Below the pieces are notes generated by a model, which was given only the letters and a program-made list of their open reading frames with translations, searched no databases and was not told where the DNA came from. The translations under genes and the position numbers were made by a program. A stretch of DNA of 64,000 bases from Atrichornis clamosus (taxonomy: Eukaryota; Chordata; Aves; Passeriformes; Menuridae): NCBI GenBank assembly GCA_013400975.1, contig WBMZ01008929.1, positions 62,217-126,216 of the forward strand, in the 5' to 3' direction. Below, in pieces: positions 25,601 through 40,600 of the stretch (the first letter of the stretch is position 1; each line of letters begins with the position of its first letter).

Positions 25601-28600
25601 ATCACATCCCATCCTCATTATAGGGAGCTGTGGTCCCTCAGCTTTTGCTGTCTCGTCACTTGAAGTTCTGGATTCCCTGGCATCTCTGGGCTTTTTCCCA
25701 TTAGCCACTGACTAAAGAAAAGGAAAAGTTTTAGAGGAAGTTTTAGGCATCCCGTATGTGACAATGGCATACAATTGGGCACCGTGGGAGGAATATACAA
25801 AGGAAGAAAATCAGGAGCATTTTCAGGATAGTAGAATAAATACAAAGAGTTAAACTGGGAAGAAATAAATGAAAGATGTTGCTGAGGGATCAAAAGTCAG
25901 TAGTAGGAAGAGTTTCTGAAGAAGCATTGTTATTAACATTTTTGGTATTTTTCTTATGGCACTCACTATTCTTTCACATAATGTATTTTTGATAAGTCAG
26001 TATTTCATTTAGAACTTTCCCACAGAGCATGGATCATCTCCAAGGGGAGGAAAGGGCTGGGGAGGTTACCAGTAAATGGCTTCACAGCCTTTATACCATT
26101 GTGCTCTGATAGACAGCAGTACATTTTTTAAAGTACTGGTACCAGAGGAGAACTCTGTATGAGTGTGGTGAACTGTAGGACAAATGGGAAATAGTGGGAA
26201 ATCACCAGAGAACAGGTAAATAAAATATCGCATTCTCAAAGTATCCAAATGGAAAAGAGGAAAGAAAGAGAAAGACCTGGCCTACTGGCTTCTCTAACCC
26301 CCACCCTCCCTTCCCCTTTATATTAAGGAATCACTTAAAGAAAATATCTTGGGAAAGGCACATACCACCAGCACTCCATTGGTAGCAATGACTTCATGAG
26401 GACCAGAACTGGGAAATAAAATGAAAAACATGGATTTTTTAGGTTAAACAAACCCCACTCATCTTTACCCAGGATGTTGCCCTTTCATCCTGCTTAAAAG
26501 AACAACAGCCTGAGGGACCCCACCAGCAGGTACATAACAAGCTCCTTTCCATGCTCACTTGGACTGACTACTGCTCTGAGGGGACTCATCTCTGTACTAA
26601 AGTTGAGCAATGTGTATCATGGCTATTTTTTTACAGTGCAATCTCATGATCATCTAAAATGGAATCTGCTGTTAGGCACTCAAAATCTTCTCACTATAAC
26701 ATGTAGAATAAATGTATTCCAGTAGTAACATGATAACAGACCAGCATATCCCTGTTGGGAAGACAGATATATGTATTTGATGGTATGCAAATATCCTGAG
26801 TTGAAAGGGACCCGTAAGGATCATTGAGTCCAACTCCTGGCCCTGCACAGGACAACCCCAAGAATCACACCACGTGCCAGAGGGCATTGTCCAAATGCTT
26901 CCTGAAGTCTGGCAGACTTGGTGCCATTGTCACTTCTCTGGGGAACCTGTTTCAAAGTGGCAGAGGGCAGTGGGTACCAACTTCTGGGAAAAAAACATAA
27001 AAAGCTTTCCAGATCATTCAGGTGAAGTCAGGAGATGGTGTGGAGTGATTTGACTTCTGACCTTGGCTCCCCACTAGTACAAGAGCTGACCTTAGACTGG
27101 TCATTTTATTTCTGCCATGCCTTAGTTACCTTGTGGTGACACAGAGACAAAAATCCTGATTCCTGGATGGCAAGATGACCATGCTGGAAGAAGAGCCTTA
27201 CACTAGAGTTTCCATCACATTGTCATTGTGTTAGGCAGAAAGAAAACAGGATTACTAGGATCCAAACAGTACTTCAAGGGAAAACTGAAGGAATCAGCAA
27301 TACACTGGAAAACTAACCAGGATGGTTCAACACTAGTAGTCTGTCCGATACAAAACCTGAAACAGGCAAGGAAAAATTGATAGGCTCGCACACTTGGAAA
27401 GTCTTCTGAAATATCCTCAGGTGGACAAATCATAGAATCAGAGAATGGTTTGGGTTGGAAGGGACATTAAAGATCACCTAGTTTCAACTCCCTGCCATGT
27501 GTAGGGACACCTTCCACTAGACCAGGTTGCTCAAAGCTTGATCCAGCCTAACCTTGAGCACTTCTAGGGATGGGGCATCCACAGCTTCTCTGGGTAAGTG
27601 GTTGGTGGGTCTTTGAAAGCAGCTAAACCACAGAGCAAGCTAATCAATCAGGTGTTGGGGACTGCAGTAATGATGTAGGAGAAGGCTGGCACATTTTCAC
27701 AGAAATACCACACAGTATGACTTCTAATACTGTTTCTTTGTTTCATCATTAATGATTTTTGCATTTTAAAAATAATCTCTGTATCACTTACGCGATCTCC
27801 AATTTGAATTCAACCTCTAGCTCCTCCTTGGTCTGGAAGCAAGAACAAGATATTAAACGAAGTAGCTACATAATGCTTTGTCCCTTGTCTAAACCCGGGT
27901 CCCTGATAGGCAATATTGAAGCAATTGGTTGCAATGCACAGCCTATGATAAATATTTCAGACTGGGTGGTCTGAATCAATATTTCAGACAGATGGTTTAA
28001 CTATTCTTTCCTCATCTTCTTTCTTCAAGATAACATCAAAACAACCCATACTTCTATTTCTTAGTGTGAAGTTGCTGCAGAAAAACAATTTGCAACTTCC
28101 TTTGTATTCTGAGTTCTACCCTTTTTTCCCAACTATTCTTGGCACTGTCCTGTCATGACTTACTGTACTTGCTATCATCTTGGAAATTAAACATACTTTA
28201 CACCCATTACTTTAATGTAATAAACAGAGACCAGTATAAGTGAGTGATTCAGAGTTGGTGTTATGCAACCCCCGGTAAGGCAGTGCTGATCTGTATGAGC
28301 TGGTTGTGAATGACCTAGTTTGGATACCAGAATCTGTTCACAGTAGCAAGAAGTTGCATGTGAGATATTTTGCTGATCTCATCCTTAGATCTCAAAGGGA
28401 ATCAGGATTATTTTTTTCATTTTACAGATAGGAAACTGGTAAACAGAGTGAATCATCCATTCATAGTGGGATACACACAGGGGCAATTTCATCTTTGCCT
28501 TTTGGGGTGAAAGTAGACATAAGCAAAGGGGCAGGGGATTATGAATTATGGGAATTATTCAGTTTATGAATTACATAGGGAAAAAAATTATTCACCCTGC

Positions 28601-31600
28601 AACAGCTGTATGGCCTTGGCGTTTCTCAGAGATAGTTCTGAGTCAGATCCCTTTCCTACCTACCACAGTGTTTAAGTCCTATCATCTTCAATAATTTATA
28701 AAATATTGGGAATAGGAGTTCAGGCTCTCCAAGTTTTTTATCACATTTTTTATCACATTTTTTGTGCTTGTATTTTGAATGGCAATTCATGTACTCATTC
28801 TTGGGATAAGTCATCCATGGCAGGTTCAGAAAGATTTTGAATGTTCTGTAACTCTCCACTGGTTTCTTAGATGCATTAGTTGCTTAGTTGCTCTCACATT
28901 TGGACTAGACTTGAAGTACAGGATCACTGTTCTTTCAATTGGAAGTTTAGCGATGTCAAAGAGTGCACAGAGGAGATTGTCATCTGGAGTAGCAAAATCC
29001 TCATCATACACTGTCAGCTCCAGCACATTCTGCAAAAAGAGGAAGAAGGGGTCTTTCTAGTTTCTCAGTTTGGACATCATTAGCTCCAGGCAAGAAGTAT
29101 TGCTGGGCATGTGCTTGAGAAGAAAAGTTGAGAACTTAAATACCATCCCCCTTTAGAAAAACATACTGTAAATTGAATATTCATTCTTGCCTTGTTCATT
29201 TTAATTGCTGTAACATAATACATTGGCTATACCTTTGCAACAGCTTAGGTAACTCCCAGGTTCTGTATCCATCTTGCACTGACTCATAAAAGTCTCTTGT
29301 TTCCTTAAAACTTCAAAACTGAACTCAGTTTCTGGCCCTCCTGGGCAGAACCATTGAACAGACAAAAGGACTCAGTCACCTCTGCTGTTAAACACTTTGA
29401 ACAGTCCCTTACCGTGTGCCATCTCTTAACTCCTGGGCACAATTCAGGAGACACCTACACAAAATCTTCAGGCTTCTTCAAGCAGACAACTTTAGCTCCT
29501 TACCTTGACCTGACTCTGGATTCTGAAGTAGAAGATTTCATTCCACACTGGGTTGTTGGAGTTTTTCACAGTTTTAGTGCGTGACCTTTCACATGTCGCA
29601 GTCGGCAGCCACAGTGACACGTAGCAATCAGCCTGGCTTACTGGGTGGGGGAAGAGGCAAAATAATTGTTAATGTGGCAAAGGCAGCAGTGCTGCATGGC
29701 ACTGGAAAGGTTACTGCAGCAACTGGTACCAACAGCAAGCATGAGGTATTTGAAGACAGAAATGCCTGATGTAATTTATCTCTTTGCAAGATTCTCTTCT
29801 GAGAGGGAAAAACCACAGACCACAAGGTGACTAGAACAGCAGATAGTTTCTATTCTTCCTTGCATGAGTTACAGACAACAGTAATATTGTGTATCAAAGA
29901 AAAGGGTGAGAATTTTCTCTTCTAGTCAGCCACTTCAGTTTCTCAGCCAACAAGCTTTCCTGTGCTCATGTGTGCCTGCACACACACACTAACCCTGAGC
30001 TGCTGTCTGATAAAAGGGGGACCTGGGACCCTCCTCCACTTTTTGAGGACAACTGCAAAAGGTCTTCATCTCTGCCTTGCCTTCAGCGATTTTCTAGGCC
30101 AGTATTTGTGAAAGGAGCTGCAGAACTACCCCTGCTGTATGAGATGGCAGAGGCTTCCTCCAGAAGGAGCTCACTGAATTAGACACAGGATATTAACTAA
30201 TTGCCACCTCCAGGAAGAGAGGGACCAAGTGTCTCTCCCAAAATGCACCAGGAGAAGGTTAGTGAAGGATTTCACGTCCCATTTCTCAAAGGCACCTGAA
30301 TTAAGGCATATCTCAAACAGCTACAGCCAAAAATGCCATTTACTGTGTGCTAAGGGAATGCAATGTTTCTTCATGGAGGTTATGCAAAGTACTTCAACAC
30401 CTTGAAAACCTCTTTTGTACAGTTCTTAACAATAAAATTATCAGATATTGTGCAGAGCATCTGAGGACTTGATGCTTGTCTACTCTGAAGAAAAGGAAGC
30501 TGAGGGGTGATCTCGTGGCTCTCTACAGCTTCCTGAAGAGGGAACACAGAGAGGAAGGTGCTGAGCTCTTCCTTCCTGAAGAGGGAACACAGAGAGGAAG
30601 GTGCTGAGCTCTTCTCCCTGGTATCCAGTGACATGATGCAAGGGAATGGTTCTCAAAGCTGCACCAGGGGAGGTTTAGACTGGACATTAGGAAGCATTTC
30701 TTTACTTAAGGGGTTCGTCAAACCCTGGAACTGTCTTCCTAGGGAGGTGTTGGATGCCCCAAGCCTGCCGATGTTGAAAAGGCATTTGGTATTTAGTAAT
30801 TAGTAACATGCTTTAACTTGGTCAGCCCTGAATTGGTCAGACTAATTAGATGACCGTTGTAGGTTCTTTTCTACTGAAATAGTCTATTCTATTTGTAAAC
30901 ATCACAGAAACCTGCAGTGCACAGGTGCTGCATGTGCTGCAGGCTGCCAGGAGACTGACTGCTCGTATTGTAAACGTTGGCTGTACATGCCAAATGTCTC
31001 CCCAATATGGGTGGGACTGGTCAGCCTGGCCAGCCTTACACATTTTGCCTTGCTTATGCACATCAGCATCTCTCTGAAGCAGGAACATAGTGTCTCACCT
31101 ACACCCTCTCCTTGCTAAGGAAGTTACCCACCTTTGTTTCATTTATAGAGAAAGTTGATTTAAGCACAAGATTTAAGACTGCTTTCCTACTGTCTTAAGA
31201 CACCACTTCTAACTGCCTGCTATTTCTGAAATTCCAAAATTCAATCTATGCGTTTCCATATATCTTGGACTGGGAAGTCTCATTTGGAAGGGTTTAGCTT
31301 TTATGCAAGGATGCGACAGAAGAAAAAAAATTAGGCTTTTTCATGTTAAAATGTAATTTCTTAATCACTTCATTGCCAGCTCTTCTACACCTTGCTCCAG
31401 AGAAGAAACAAAGTAATTCTGGAGCAGTACTGCACCTGATTCATCCCCCATCATTCAGGTAATGCCAGAGAAAAGATTTCCCAAACAGGAGGTTGCATTT
31501 TGAATGCCATGTTCAATAACCCCTGCTAAACTTACAATATATGAATAATTTCTTTATGAACATATATATTTTAACAGCCACAAATTCCTGTGATTGCAAG

Positions 31601-34600
31601 TTCCATAGTTTCCTTGTATATTCTTTTCATTGTTTTAAATGTTTGATATTTTATTGCGTGTTCACATTTATTCTCACACTGTGAAAAACAGGAAAAAATG
31701 ACTCCTTATTCACCTTCTTCCCCTATTCCTTTTTGTAGAGAGAGTTTTCATGTCTTCCTCAATAATTTCTCTTCCACTCTTAAGGACTGTAACCTAAGTA
31801 GTCCCTCTGGCTATAAAAGTTATTTCAGATCTGTCATCATATTCAGTCCCTTTCTACAGCTCCTTTTGTTACTATGTTGCCTCAAGAGTTTCTATTTATG
31901 TTTTTCAATCGGAGAAATTCCATGCAGATAATAATGCTTTGAAGCATTTTGAAACTGAAAAAATGTGTATTTGAATATATTTGCAGAACCTAAAAGTAAT
32001 GCTACTGACTTCAAAATGCATTAAAAATAATTTTGTGTAACTACTACATGACTTCGGATTTATCACTGGAGATCAATGACTGACGGCTGTTTGGCTGGCA
32101 AGTACTCTATCCTACTGATGTGATTCATCATTCTTTTATCCTAACTGTACTCTGAGATACAAAGCACATCAAGCAATCCTTAATTATATGAGTAGATGCA
32201 GCCAAACTAGTCAGTTGTGTATTTAATGCAAAATATTGCCTCAGTTCTGCTTGCACAATCTCTCTCTTTCTACAGCCTCGTTATTTGTCTTGTTGCCTGA
32301 TACGCAGAAGATCTGAGACGAGTCCCTGATGAGACCTTTCCGTGTTCTTGCTTCATCACGCATGTGGCACAGCCACGGACCAGGAGGGAGGTGCTGGTGC
32401 AGGGAGTGCGACCCAGTGGTGTGACCTAAGACACAGCTGTTATCTCCCTCACTCGGAGCTGTGACACGGGGAAGTCCTCTGATACAGCTTCCGGAAAAAC
32501 ATGTGACAACCACAGGGTAAGGTGGGAATGGTTCTGCATGGTACATCCAGACCTTTGTCTTTCAGAAAATCTTCCCTGACTCTTCCTGTTCAAGAGAGAC
32601 TATGGAGACAATTACTGCTGCTTACAGTGAAACAGAAGAATCAAGACAATCACGAGGGTAACACATTTCCCCTCCACGCTCACTCTAGAGCTAATTTCAG
32701 CATCCTTTCACAGGTGGTCACGTAGCTGTATTCACTCAAACAAAATGAACTGTTAACTTGTCTGTTTTGTGTGAAACACACGTGGATAGTCCATGTTCTT
32801 TAACAAAACAGTGGTGTTTTCCTTTCCAACTTACTCCCTTCCCACCACTTTCCTGCCATGTGACTCACACTCTTTCACAACTGCAAGACTGCTGCAGGAG
32901 TGTTAGAAGGGACCAGGCATCCAGCCCTCAGTCATCACGGGATTTTTACTGTCATTTCAGGGTAATTAATAATGACATTGGCCTGGTGGTAATGATTGTA
33001 GAAAGCTTTTTCCTATTCATTTTATCTTTGTCAGAACCAAGACTGGGGGGAATGAAAAAGTTTGCTCCTCCCAGTCACATTTCCCAAGGTGCTATGACCC
33101 ATCAGCAAAATTATCCCTTGTTTTTGATAACGTGGAATGCAGTCTTTTTCATCTACCTATGTCAGAAACTCTCCTTTCTTTGAGAGAAAGTACTTATCCT
33201 CAGAAACACATTCAAGTCTTGTAACCACTCAGAAAACACAGGCATAACACTCAATGAAACAGCAGCAAGCAGCAAGGACTGACCTGGTTTATAACAATTA
33301 GTTCACATAAACACTGGGTTATTTCAGAAACACTAAATTTGTTATACAATTATAAAAGATACAATTTGCCTGTGCCCTGAGATACCACTAAGAATGAAGA
33401 TAATACTTACAGGCATCCGCTCGCTGGAGATTTCTCATCCGGATGACCCTTACAGTCAACAGGTAGCAGGGACAGGATTCTATCTGGAGGAAAACAGTAC
33501 AAAAGGGAGTCTTAATAAGCCTTTAGTGGGAAAAAATTCAAAATGTGCAAACTAACTAGGTGCCACAAAGCACAAATAAAATTTGAGTAAAATTTGGGTC
33601 AATTTTCTCACTACTTTGCAGATGAAGCTTCTGCTGTTAAAGAAGCCTTAGTATTTTTTTTTTCACTATCTTTGTTACTCTGAGAGTCTGGATTGCTCAT
33701 CAAAGCAGAAAAGACAGGCATAAATCCCTGACAAGTCACGCAGCCTGTGAGATGCATGCAAAACCTCTTGCTCTGAAACTGCTGAGTTTAGTCTACAACA
33801 TAGCTGCAATAATTCTCTTGAATAGAGTAAATGCACTGGTGAGCACTATGGTGGAGTTGTCAAAATACTGTCAGTCTTACTCAAAGTTACAGTCAATTCC
33901 CTTAGTAACCACCCATGAGGTCCCATAGCATTGAAAAAAGTGCTGTGGAGAATATCTGTTGTCATGGACTCCCCGGGGACAAATCTGCAGTACCGCTCTT
34001 TAAGAGGTGTTTTTGCTTTCTGCTTCAAAAACATAGATTTCCTGCAATTTACAATTGTACAAGAAAAAGAGTAACAATAATCTGAGCTTTTGTAAATCAC
34101 AGCTATGAGATAAGCCAATGGTTGAAAATTGTTTCCAGAGGGTTTAGATTGTAAAGAGTTAGGTATGCGTTGCCCTTCGAGAAAAATAAAGAGCATTATC
34201 TTCCTCCAAAAAACTCCTGAAGATTGGAAGTGCTTAAGTTTCTTTGTTCTCTTTGAATGTCTCAGCCTTAATCTTCTATAAAACAAGTCTCTCCAGGTTT
34301 TGTGGCTGCAGGGACCTTTTCCTATTTATTATTAGAAGATAAATGTGAGTTCCTTCTTCTATGGAAGATGATTTCCTGCTGGCTCATTCCATAAACCTGT
34401 CTCTGGCTCAAAGCTATCTGCAAAAGGCTATTCTGACCAAGCCAATAAATAAATCAGCATTTCCTGTGTCTGTGACACATGGTCATTTCCTCACGCTTCT
34501 AGAAGCATTTCCATCTGCATAAGAGGTTACAGCAGAGCCCTACAAATCATTCTTTCTAACAACTGCTATTTTTATCAACAGGTTTCCTCTCATTTAGGAG

Positions 34601-37600
34601 CATCCTTCTATTTCTACAGCACTTCAGAGACTTCCTATAAAAACTATAAACAAGCAGACAAAATAGATGTTAAGGCAGATAAAGAGAAGCTGGAAGAACC
34701 TCACTTAAAACAGTATGTGCAATGTGGCCAATTTTTTTCAAGGGAACAGAGCAAAAAGACCTTATTTTCAGATGGAAAGACAATTATGCTTCCTTTGTCG
34801 AAACAAATTACTTTTTCAATATGTGATTAAAATTCTCTACCCTCTCCTCTAACACATCATGTTATTTTAGAATCTTTTTGCTGAGTTCTTAAAAAGCGTT
34901 GCTATTTCCACCCCTCTTATATATGTCTCAAGAATTCTATGGCTTTTTTGGTTTTTTTAGTGCTTCTTTATGAAATTCAACCTAGGAAATCCATCTACCT
35001 TCCATTTCAAGTATTCTCAAAGCAGAAGAGACCTTCGCAAAATTTGCAAACAAATGATGGAAGGGTATGTCCTCAGAGCTACCCCATGCAAGAACACTGG
35101 TTCAGATTTTAGGAGTATAGCCACGTTAATACAGTTCTACACCCAGTTAATTAACCCTTCTTCTCAGCTGCATAATTAGCAAAGGTGGATCACCACACTC
35201 ACATGCTAGGAATGAGTTTAGGCACCTCAGCGTATGCTCTAGAAGGCAGAAACTTATTGTTCTTTAGGATCTGCATAAACATGGGGGAAAATCTCACAGG
35301 CATTTGTCTCCAGAGAGTGCACAAGGTGCTGCCAGCTCCTGGATCAGCTTCAGCTACACTTCCTCTGACAAGTGGCATTGCTTGAGTAAGAACCAATGAA
35401 TTCATTATTTGCAAAGCAGTTTGAGATTCTTAGATGGGAGAAGAGGTGGTTTGGGGTTTTTTTAATGATTATTAGATGGTTTCTGCCATCCTATCACCTT
35501 CCTTCTGGTTCCCATGTAAGGACTTTCTAACATGTTAGCCAGATTTTCCCCGTGTGGCATGGGGAAATCAATTCTCAGAGATGCAGGTTTTGCCAAAGAA
35601 TTTACTGAAATTTCACAAAAAAAGAAAAGAAATCAGTGGCTTAACAGAAGCTACAGAAACCAGGACCTGTGCTTGCACTAGAGGAGAGGCAGAGGCCACC
35701 AGCCAGCTACCTGAGGAAAAGGCAGGAGCCAGGTGTCAGTTGTCCTGGCAGCCCTGGCACCTGACAGTGGCAGTAGCAAAGACTACAGGGAGAGTGGAAT
35801 TCACCTGGTGATCAGGCCTTGCTAGTTCTTCTGCTTCCAGGAGGATTTGCTATTTTAATTAATTCCAGTAACATCTTAAACAAAAGAAATGTATTTAAAT
35901 AGCAACTGTGACAACCATAACATGATGCACTAGGGTCTGGTTATAGAGACAAAGAAAATAGCAGTCATGCAGATATAAAACAAAAGACAGAAGTTCTGTT
36001 ATTCTGTTTCCTTAACACCTATTATATCTTCAGCAAAAAAAAAGGTAGCTGCTATGTAATGATGTTCCACGTATGGAGAGGTTTCCACCACAGCAAATTG
36101 TCAATTTGTCAGCTTGTCTTCAGTTTGGTGCTTCCTAAATTGTGCTCATGTGTGTATAGCACAGCTGCATGCAGTACAGCACTCTGCGACAGCAGTGCGT
36201 GAGCAGGGCGTACAGTGCTAGTTTCTCTGAAGTCCCAGGGAAAAGAAGTTTTACTGCATTTTCCAAACAGCAGCTCCATCTAATGTAGAGCAAAACTCAT
36301 AATATCTTCTGATTTTTCCATGCTTCTCGTAACAAAGAGTAACATGGTATCACACTTGGCACCACTTACTTATGTTGGTGTAAGGGGTTCCTCTGTCATG
36401 CGAATGATTCCCACTTTCTCCCAGCTGAGGAGAAAGACTTTGCAAACAGAAATTTCTCTGTCATGGGCACTGTGGTGATACAGGCTGTCTGCATTCCTGG
36501 AGCATTTGTGCCTCCGTAGGTCTATCCCAGCCTTCTTTAAAGTCATGCTTATATTCAGATGTAGGTATGTGTGGCATGCATCCATCTCTGAGAAGCGCTG
36601 TTGTGAATTACTCCACTAGTTTAGCTATATAATACATCCTGTCACATCATAAGTGGCTGTGAAGCTCTAAAGTGGCAGGACTCCTTAATGAGGTGAGAGT
36701 CCATGAGACCAGAGGATGACTACACATCTTTACCTTTTTTTTTTTTTCACTTGCTTTTCTCTCAGTACCTTTCTTCAGTCTTTAGGCTTCTTCATCTAAC
36801 AGACTCTTCCAGCATGGACTATTGCTAGCTACATCTTTCTAACTTGTGATATTAATGGCATGAACATTCATCCCTCCACCCTACTGTAGACTACCCCAGT
36901 CACACAATCCCACAACAGTACAGTCAAACATGTGCTGAATGGTTGGGGTTTTTTTCAGTGTTAGGTGTTTGCTTTAGCATAGATGTTCCATATCATATAG
37001 CAGAATATTGTAGCTGCCTTCCCAAAACAGAGACCAGTCATCCAACAACACTGACCCAGAGAGTAGAAATTACTCTTGAACCTTCAGAAGCAGTCAACAC
37101 ATTCTCAGACTTGATTGTTTCTCTTTTTAGATTGCTATTTGTTCCACAGAAATTACAAACTAACAAAAATAATGCAGAGATCCTGAAATTCATATTCAGT
37201 TTCTGGGTGTGAAAACCGTATCATCTTCAAAAAGCAGCTGTCCTCCAACCAGATATTCAGCTGCTGCTTTTCTACATGAAATGTGGAATGTCTTCCATCT
37301 GGTTTTGTGAGGAGGTGGTCTTTGTCATGCTGGGTGAAAAATTGTGATGAGGAAGCAAAGAAAACTATGTGCCACAATGTGCAGGTACCATTGCCTATTT
37401 CAGTGCAACTGCACTGCAAGCCATTCCACAAACCACCCTGCAAAGTTCAGACAAGATTTTAAAATACCTTTAGGACAATCAATTTACTTTTAAAATAGCT
37501 GAAAAAGCCATTTCAACAGACCAACCTGAAAAAATGTGTTTAATTTATGCAACCCATGAAAAGAACTTCCTCTCTATCCACATATTTTTCCTGTAATCAC

Positions 37601-40600
37601 CCAGTAATAATTCCTCTATCCATTTCTGTGTCATCTACTAGCACAGCAACCTTTCCTGGCAAAGATAACTTCCTTGTCTTGTCTAAGGTATCCCTGCATT
37701 CCTGGCCCATAGAAGCATTCTGCTGAGATTAAGTCACTCCCAGGATGTTGCAGGACACTCCTTCCTATATCTCCAGGTGCTAATTTAACTAGATGGTAGC
37801 CAGGGACCAAATCATAAGAACTAAAATACCTCCCTGCTGATGGTGCATCTAGAGCTGGTGGTGTGTGAAAGTCTATCTTGAGCAGTCTGAGAGTCAGGTC
37901 TCCTTAAGGCGTGTGTAGGCATCCTCAAGTTTTTTACAGTTGCACTGAGGATGCTTCAGGCTGTGAACATCACTCACCAAGCCCTGCCCCAGCCGGCCAG
38001 AGCCCACCTCCCACTGCTGTGGGATGTGCCGGGATCCCCCACGGCATGCTGCCCGGGCCGGGGCGGTCAGCTGCTGCGTTTGGCCGCCTCTCTGAAGCTC
38101 TTCCTCATTCTTGACAAACTCAGGCTCCGCAATGGAAAAGCAGATGCTCTAATTGCTTCCTTCCTTCACCTCCTCCAGGCACTGGGGCTGGGCACCTCAA
38201 CCGAGGGCTGAGGGTGCTGATGATCACTGCTGCCACACTGGTGGTTTTCGCAAGCAGTGTGTCTCACGGGTTTTATTACTAACATATTTTCTTCTAACCA
38301 GACCACTTTTTCACCAGGATTAGCAGAAGTCTTGGTTGGATACCGGTGAATTAAAACATCCCACATCTGGATGGAAAAGCCCCTTTCAGGCATTACAGCC
38401 ACAGTAACCTGGGTTTCAGAAGGGGAAATTTATCCACGTCCACAGGAGCGTGACAGGTATACTCAAGGTCACAAGAGTTGTGTCCTTCAGATCATTGCTT
38501 CCTCATACACATATCCACCAAGGGACTCAGAAAACTTTTGAGAAATGAGACTATGCACATGATACTGTGCTTGAAAGACATTTCCAGAAAGCAGAACTTC
38601 AAATATTGATACTCTCAGGGAACAGTGATCCCATAAATGAAGAGATTTATACTCTATATTTAATAAATATATGCATGATTTATTTCTTATTTCTATTACT
38701 TATTAAGTAAATATGAAGAGATTAATTATTTGATTGATACCTCAGGCTAGTTGTATAGCCCTTTCACTACCACTAACATTGCCCTTCATCTTTTGGTGTT
38801 TACAGACATTTAAAAATCAGACTTTTTCAGATTTTGAAAAATAGGTCTATTTGAAAACTTAGAGCATTCAGTTGCATGTTCAAAATTATTTCCATATGTA
38901 GAACTGTGTCCAGGGCAATATGATAGTCCATCCGTAAAAAAAAAGCAGTGCCCTTTTATAGTGCTTTTCCCTCCCCAAGAAGAAAAAGTACAACAGAAAG
39001 AAACTAAGCTGAGCATGAGCCATCGGAGGGTTGAGACTCTTTAGACCTAATTCCAGATAGCTGTAAAATTAGTGTTTACATTTGACGGCTGCTGAACATT
39101 TCTGGATTCTCATCCTAAGGTAGACATTACCACAGGACATGCATCACACTCTGAAAATCTCTATTTCTGACTACTGATTCTCAATGAACAGGTCTATCTC
39201 AGGTACAGATGTTTTGCATTTTTGATGTTACATGTGGGTAAGACAAACCAAATTTCAAAGTTTTGAGCTGATGGGAAGTGGCCTCCTTTGATTTTATGAG
39301 GTTCATTTTTGAAGTGGGAGGTGTGCTGGAACATGTAATTTCAGTAGTCTGTATTTTAGGCTTTCCCATACCAACACTCAGGGTGGCAGGGGAGACATCT
39401 GGGCTCACAACAGCTTCTGCAGCCGAGCAGAGGTGCTGCTGGAGCCATGCTCCCGCAAGCACTGTGGGGCTGGGGGTGCCTCAGATGTTGACTCCTGCCT
39501 TTCCAGTTGCTGCGGAGCCTGGGGCTGGCGCTGCTCCCGACAGCAGGCTCTTGCCCTTGTGGCAGTCAAGGAGCCCGTGCCTGGTGCCAGCGGGGGCCCA
39601 GCCCTCCTGCCTGCCTCAGCTGCTGGTTCACATTACTGAGCCTGACCTGTACCAGAAGCAGATGCCACAACTTGCTCCTAACCTTGCTATGCAGTGTGGC
39701 AGCTCCTCACTCTTCCCGTGATCTCAAGAGCTGCCTCCAGCTTCCAAAACCCAGCAGAAGCCAGAGCTCCTGTTTTGCACAAGGGTGAGAGCTTAACTTG
39801 CCTCTGTTCTGTTAAAGAGCTGCTGTTCTCCCAGATGCAAAAACCCTGCAAGAACAAGGAGCCCATGACTGGCAGGGAAATGAGGAATGACTTGACCTGA
39901 GATGTAATGCTTCTTACCCTTGTTAAAACATGGCTCATGCTGAAATCAGAACTATGCATCCAATTGTTCCCCTCCCCTTCCCTCACATGCATTATTATAT
40001 GAGACCTGCTGCAATCCTTAAATATTTTAGTATAAACATTGATGTCTGAAATACCAGAGCTGGCTCTGTCTGTTGCTTTAACATGGGGCTAACTACCAGC
40101 CAAGGTCCGAATAACAGAGATTTCTTAAGGCAGCTAAAAATCGGCATGTTGGTGTAAAGACACATGCAACTGCTGGCAAATGTTGCCATATGTTTCTAAC
40201 AGACAATCCCTCTTAGCAGGCAGAGACCCTCATATTTAAGTCTTCTGGTAGACATTTCAGAAAACTTAGGAGGAGAGACCTTCACATGAACATATGATTA
40301 TGTTGCAGTAATCAAGTAATGATCATGCAAGTGCATAGGATAGAGCACTATATTCAGAACAGTGTCTCTGTAACCGCATGCAAAAACAATTCAGTCCATC
40401 ATCAAAGCATTGTCATGAAATTTTGGAATTTTTAAATGTAAAAACTAATCCTTCGATATGAGACAGAGGCAATATAGTGGTCTAGAAAATGGTTATGAAT
40501 ATATCCGGTGATTCTTTTGGTTTGCTACTGTCACATTTGTCTCCTCAAAATTTCAAGACCCTTAAATGTCTTTAATCTGTCTATATGCTGAGCACACAAT

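Noticed and set aside
25620..25707. Extra linker exon of gene B reading [18 protein letters not shown]
   Set aside because: The acceptor is good but the only GT (GTGACG) leaves phase 1, while the next real exon enters in phase 0. The exons on both sides already join well.
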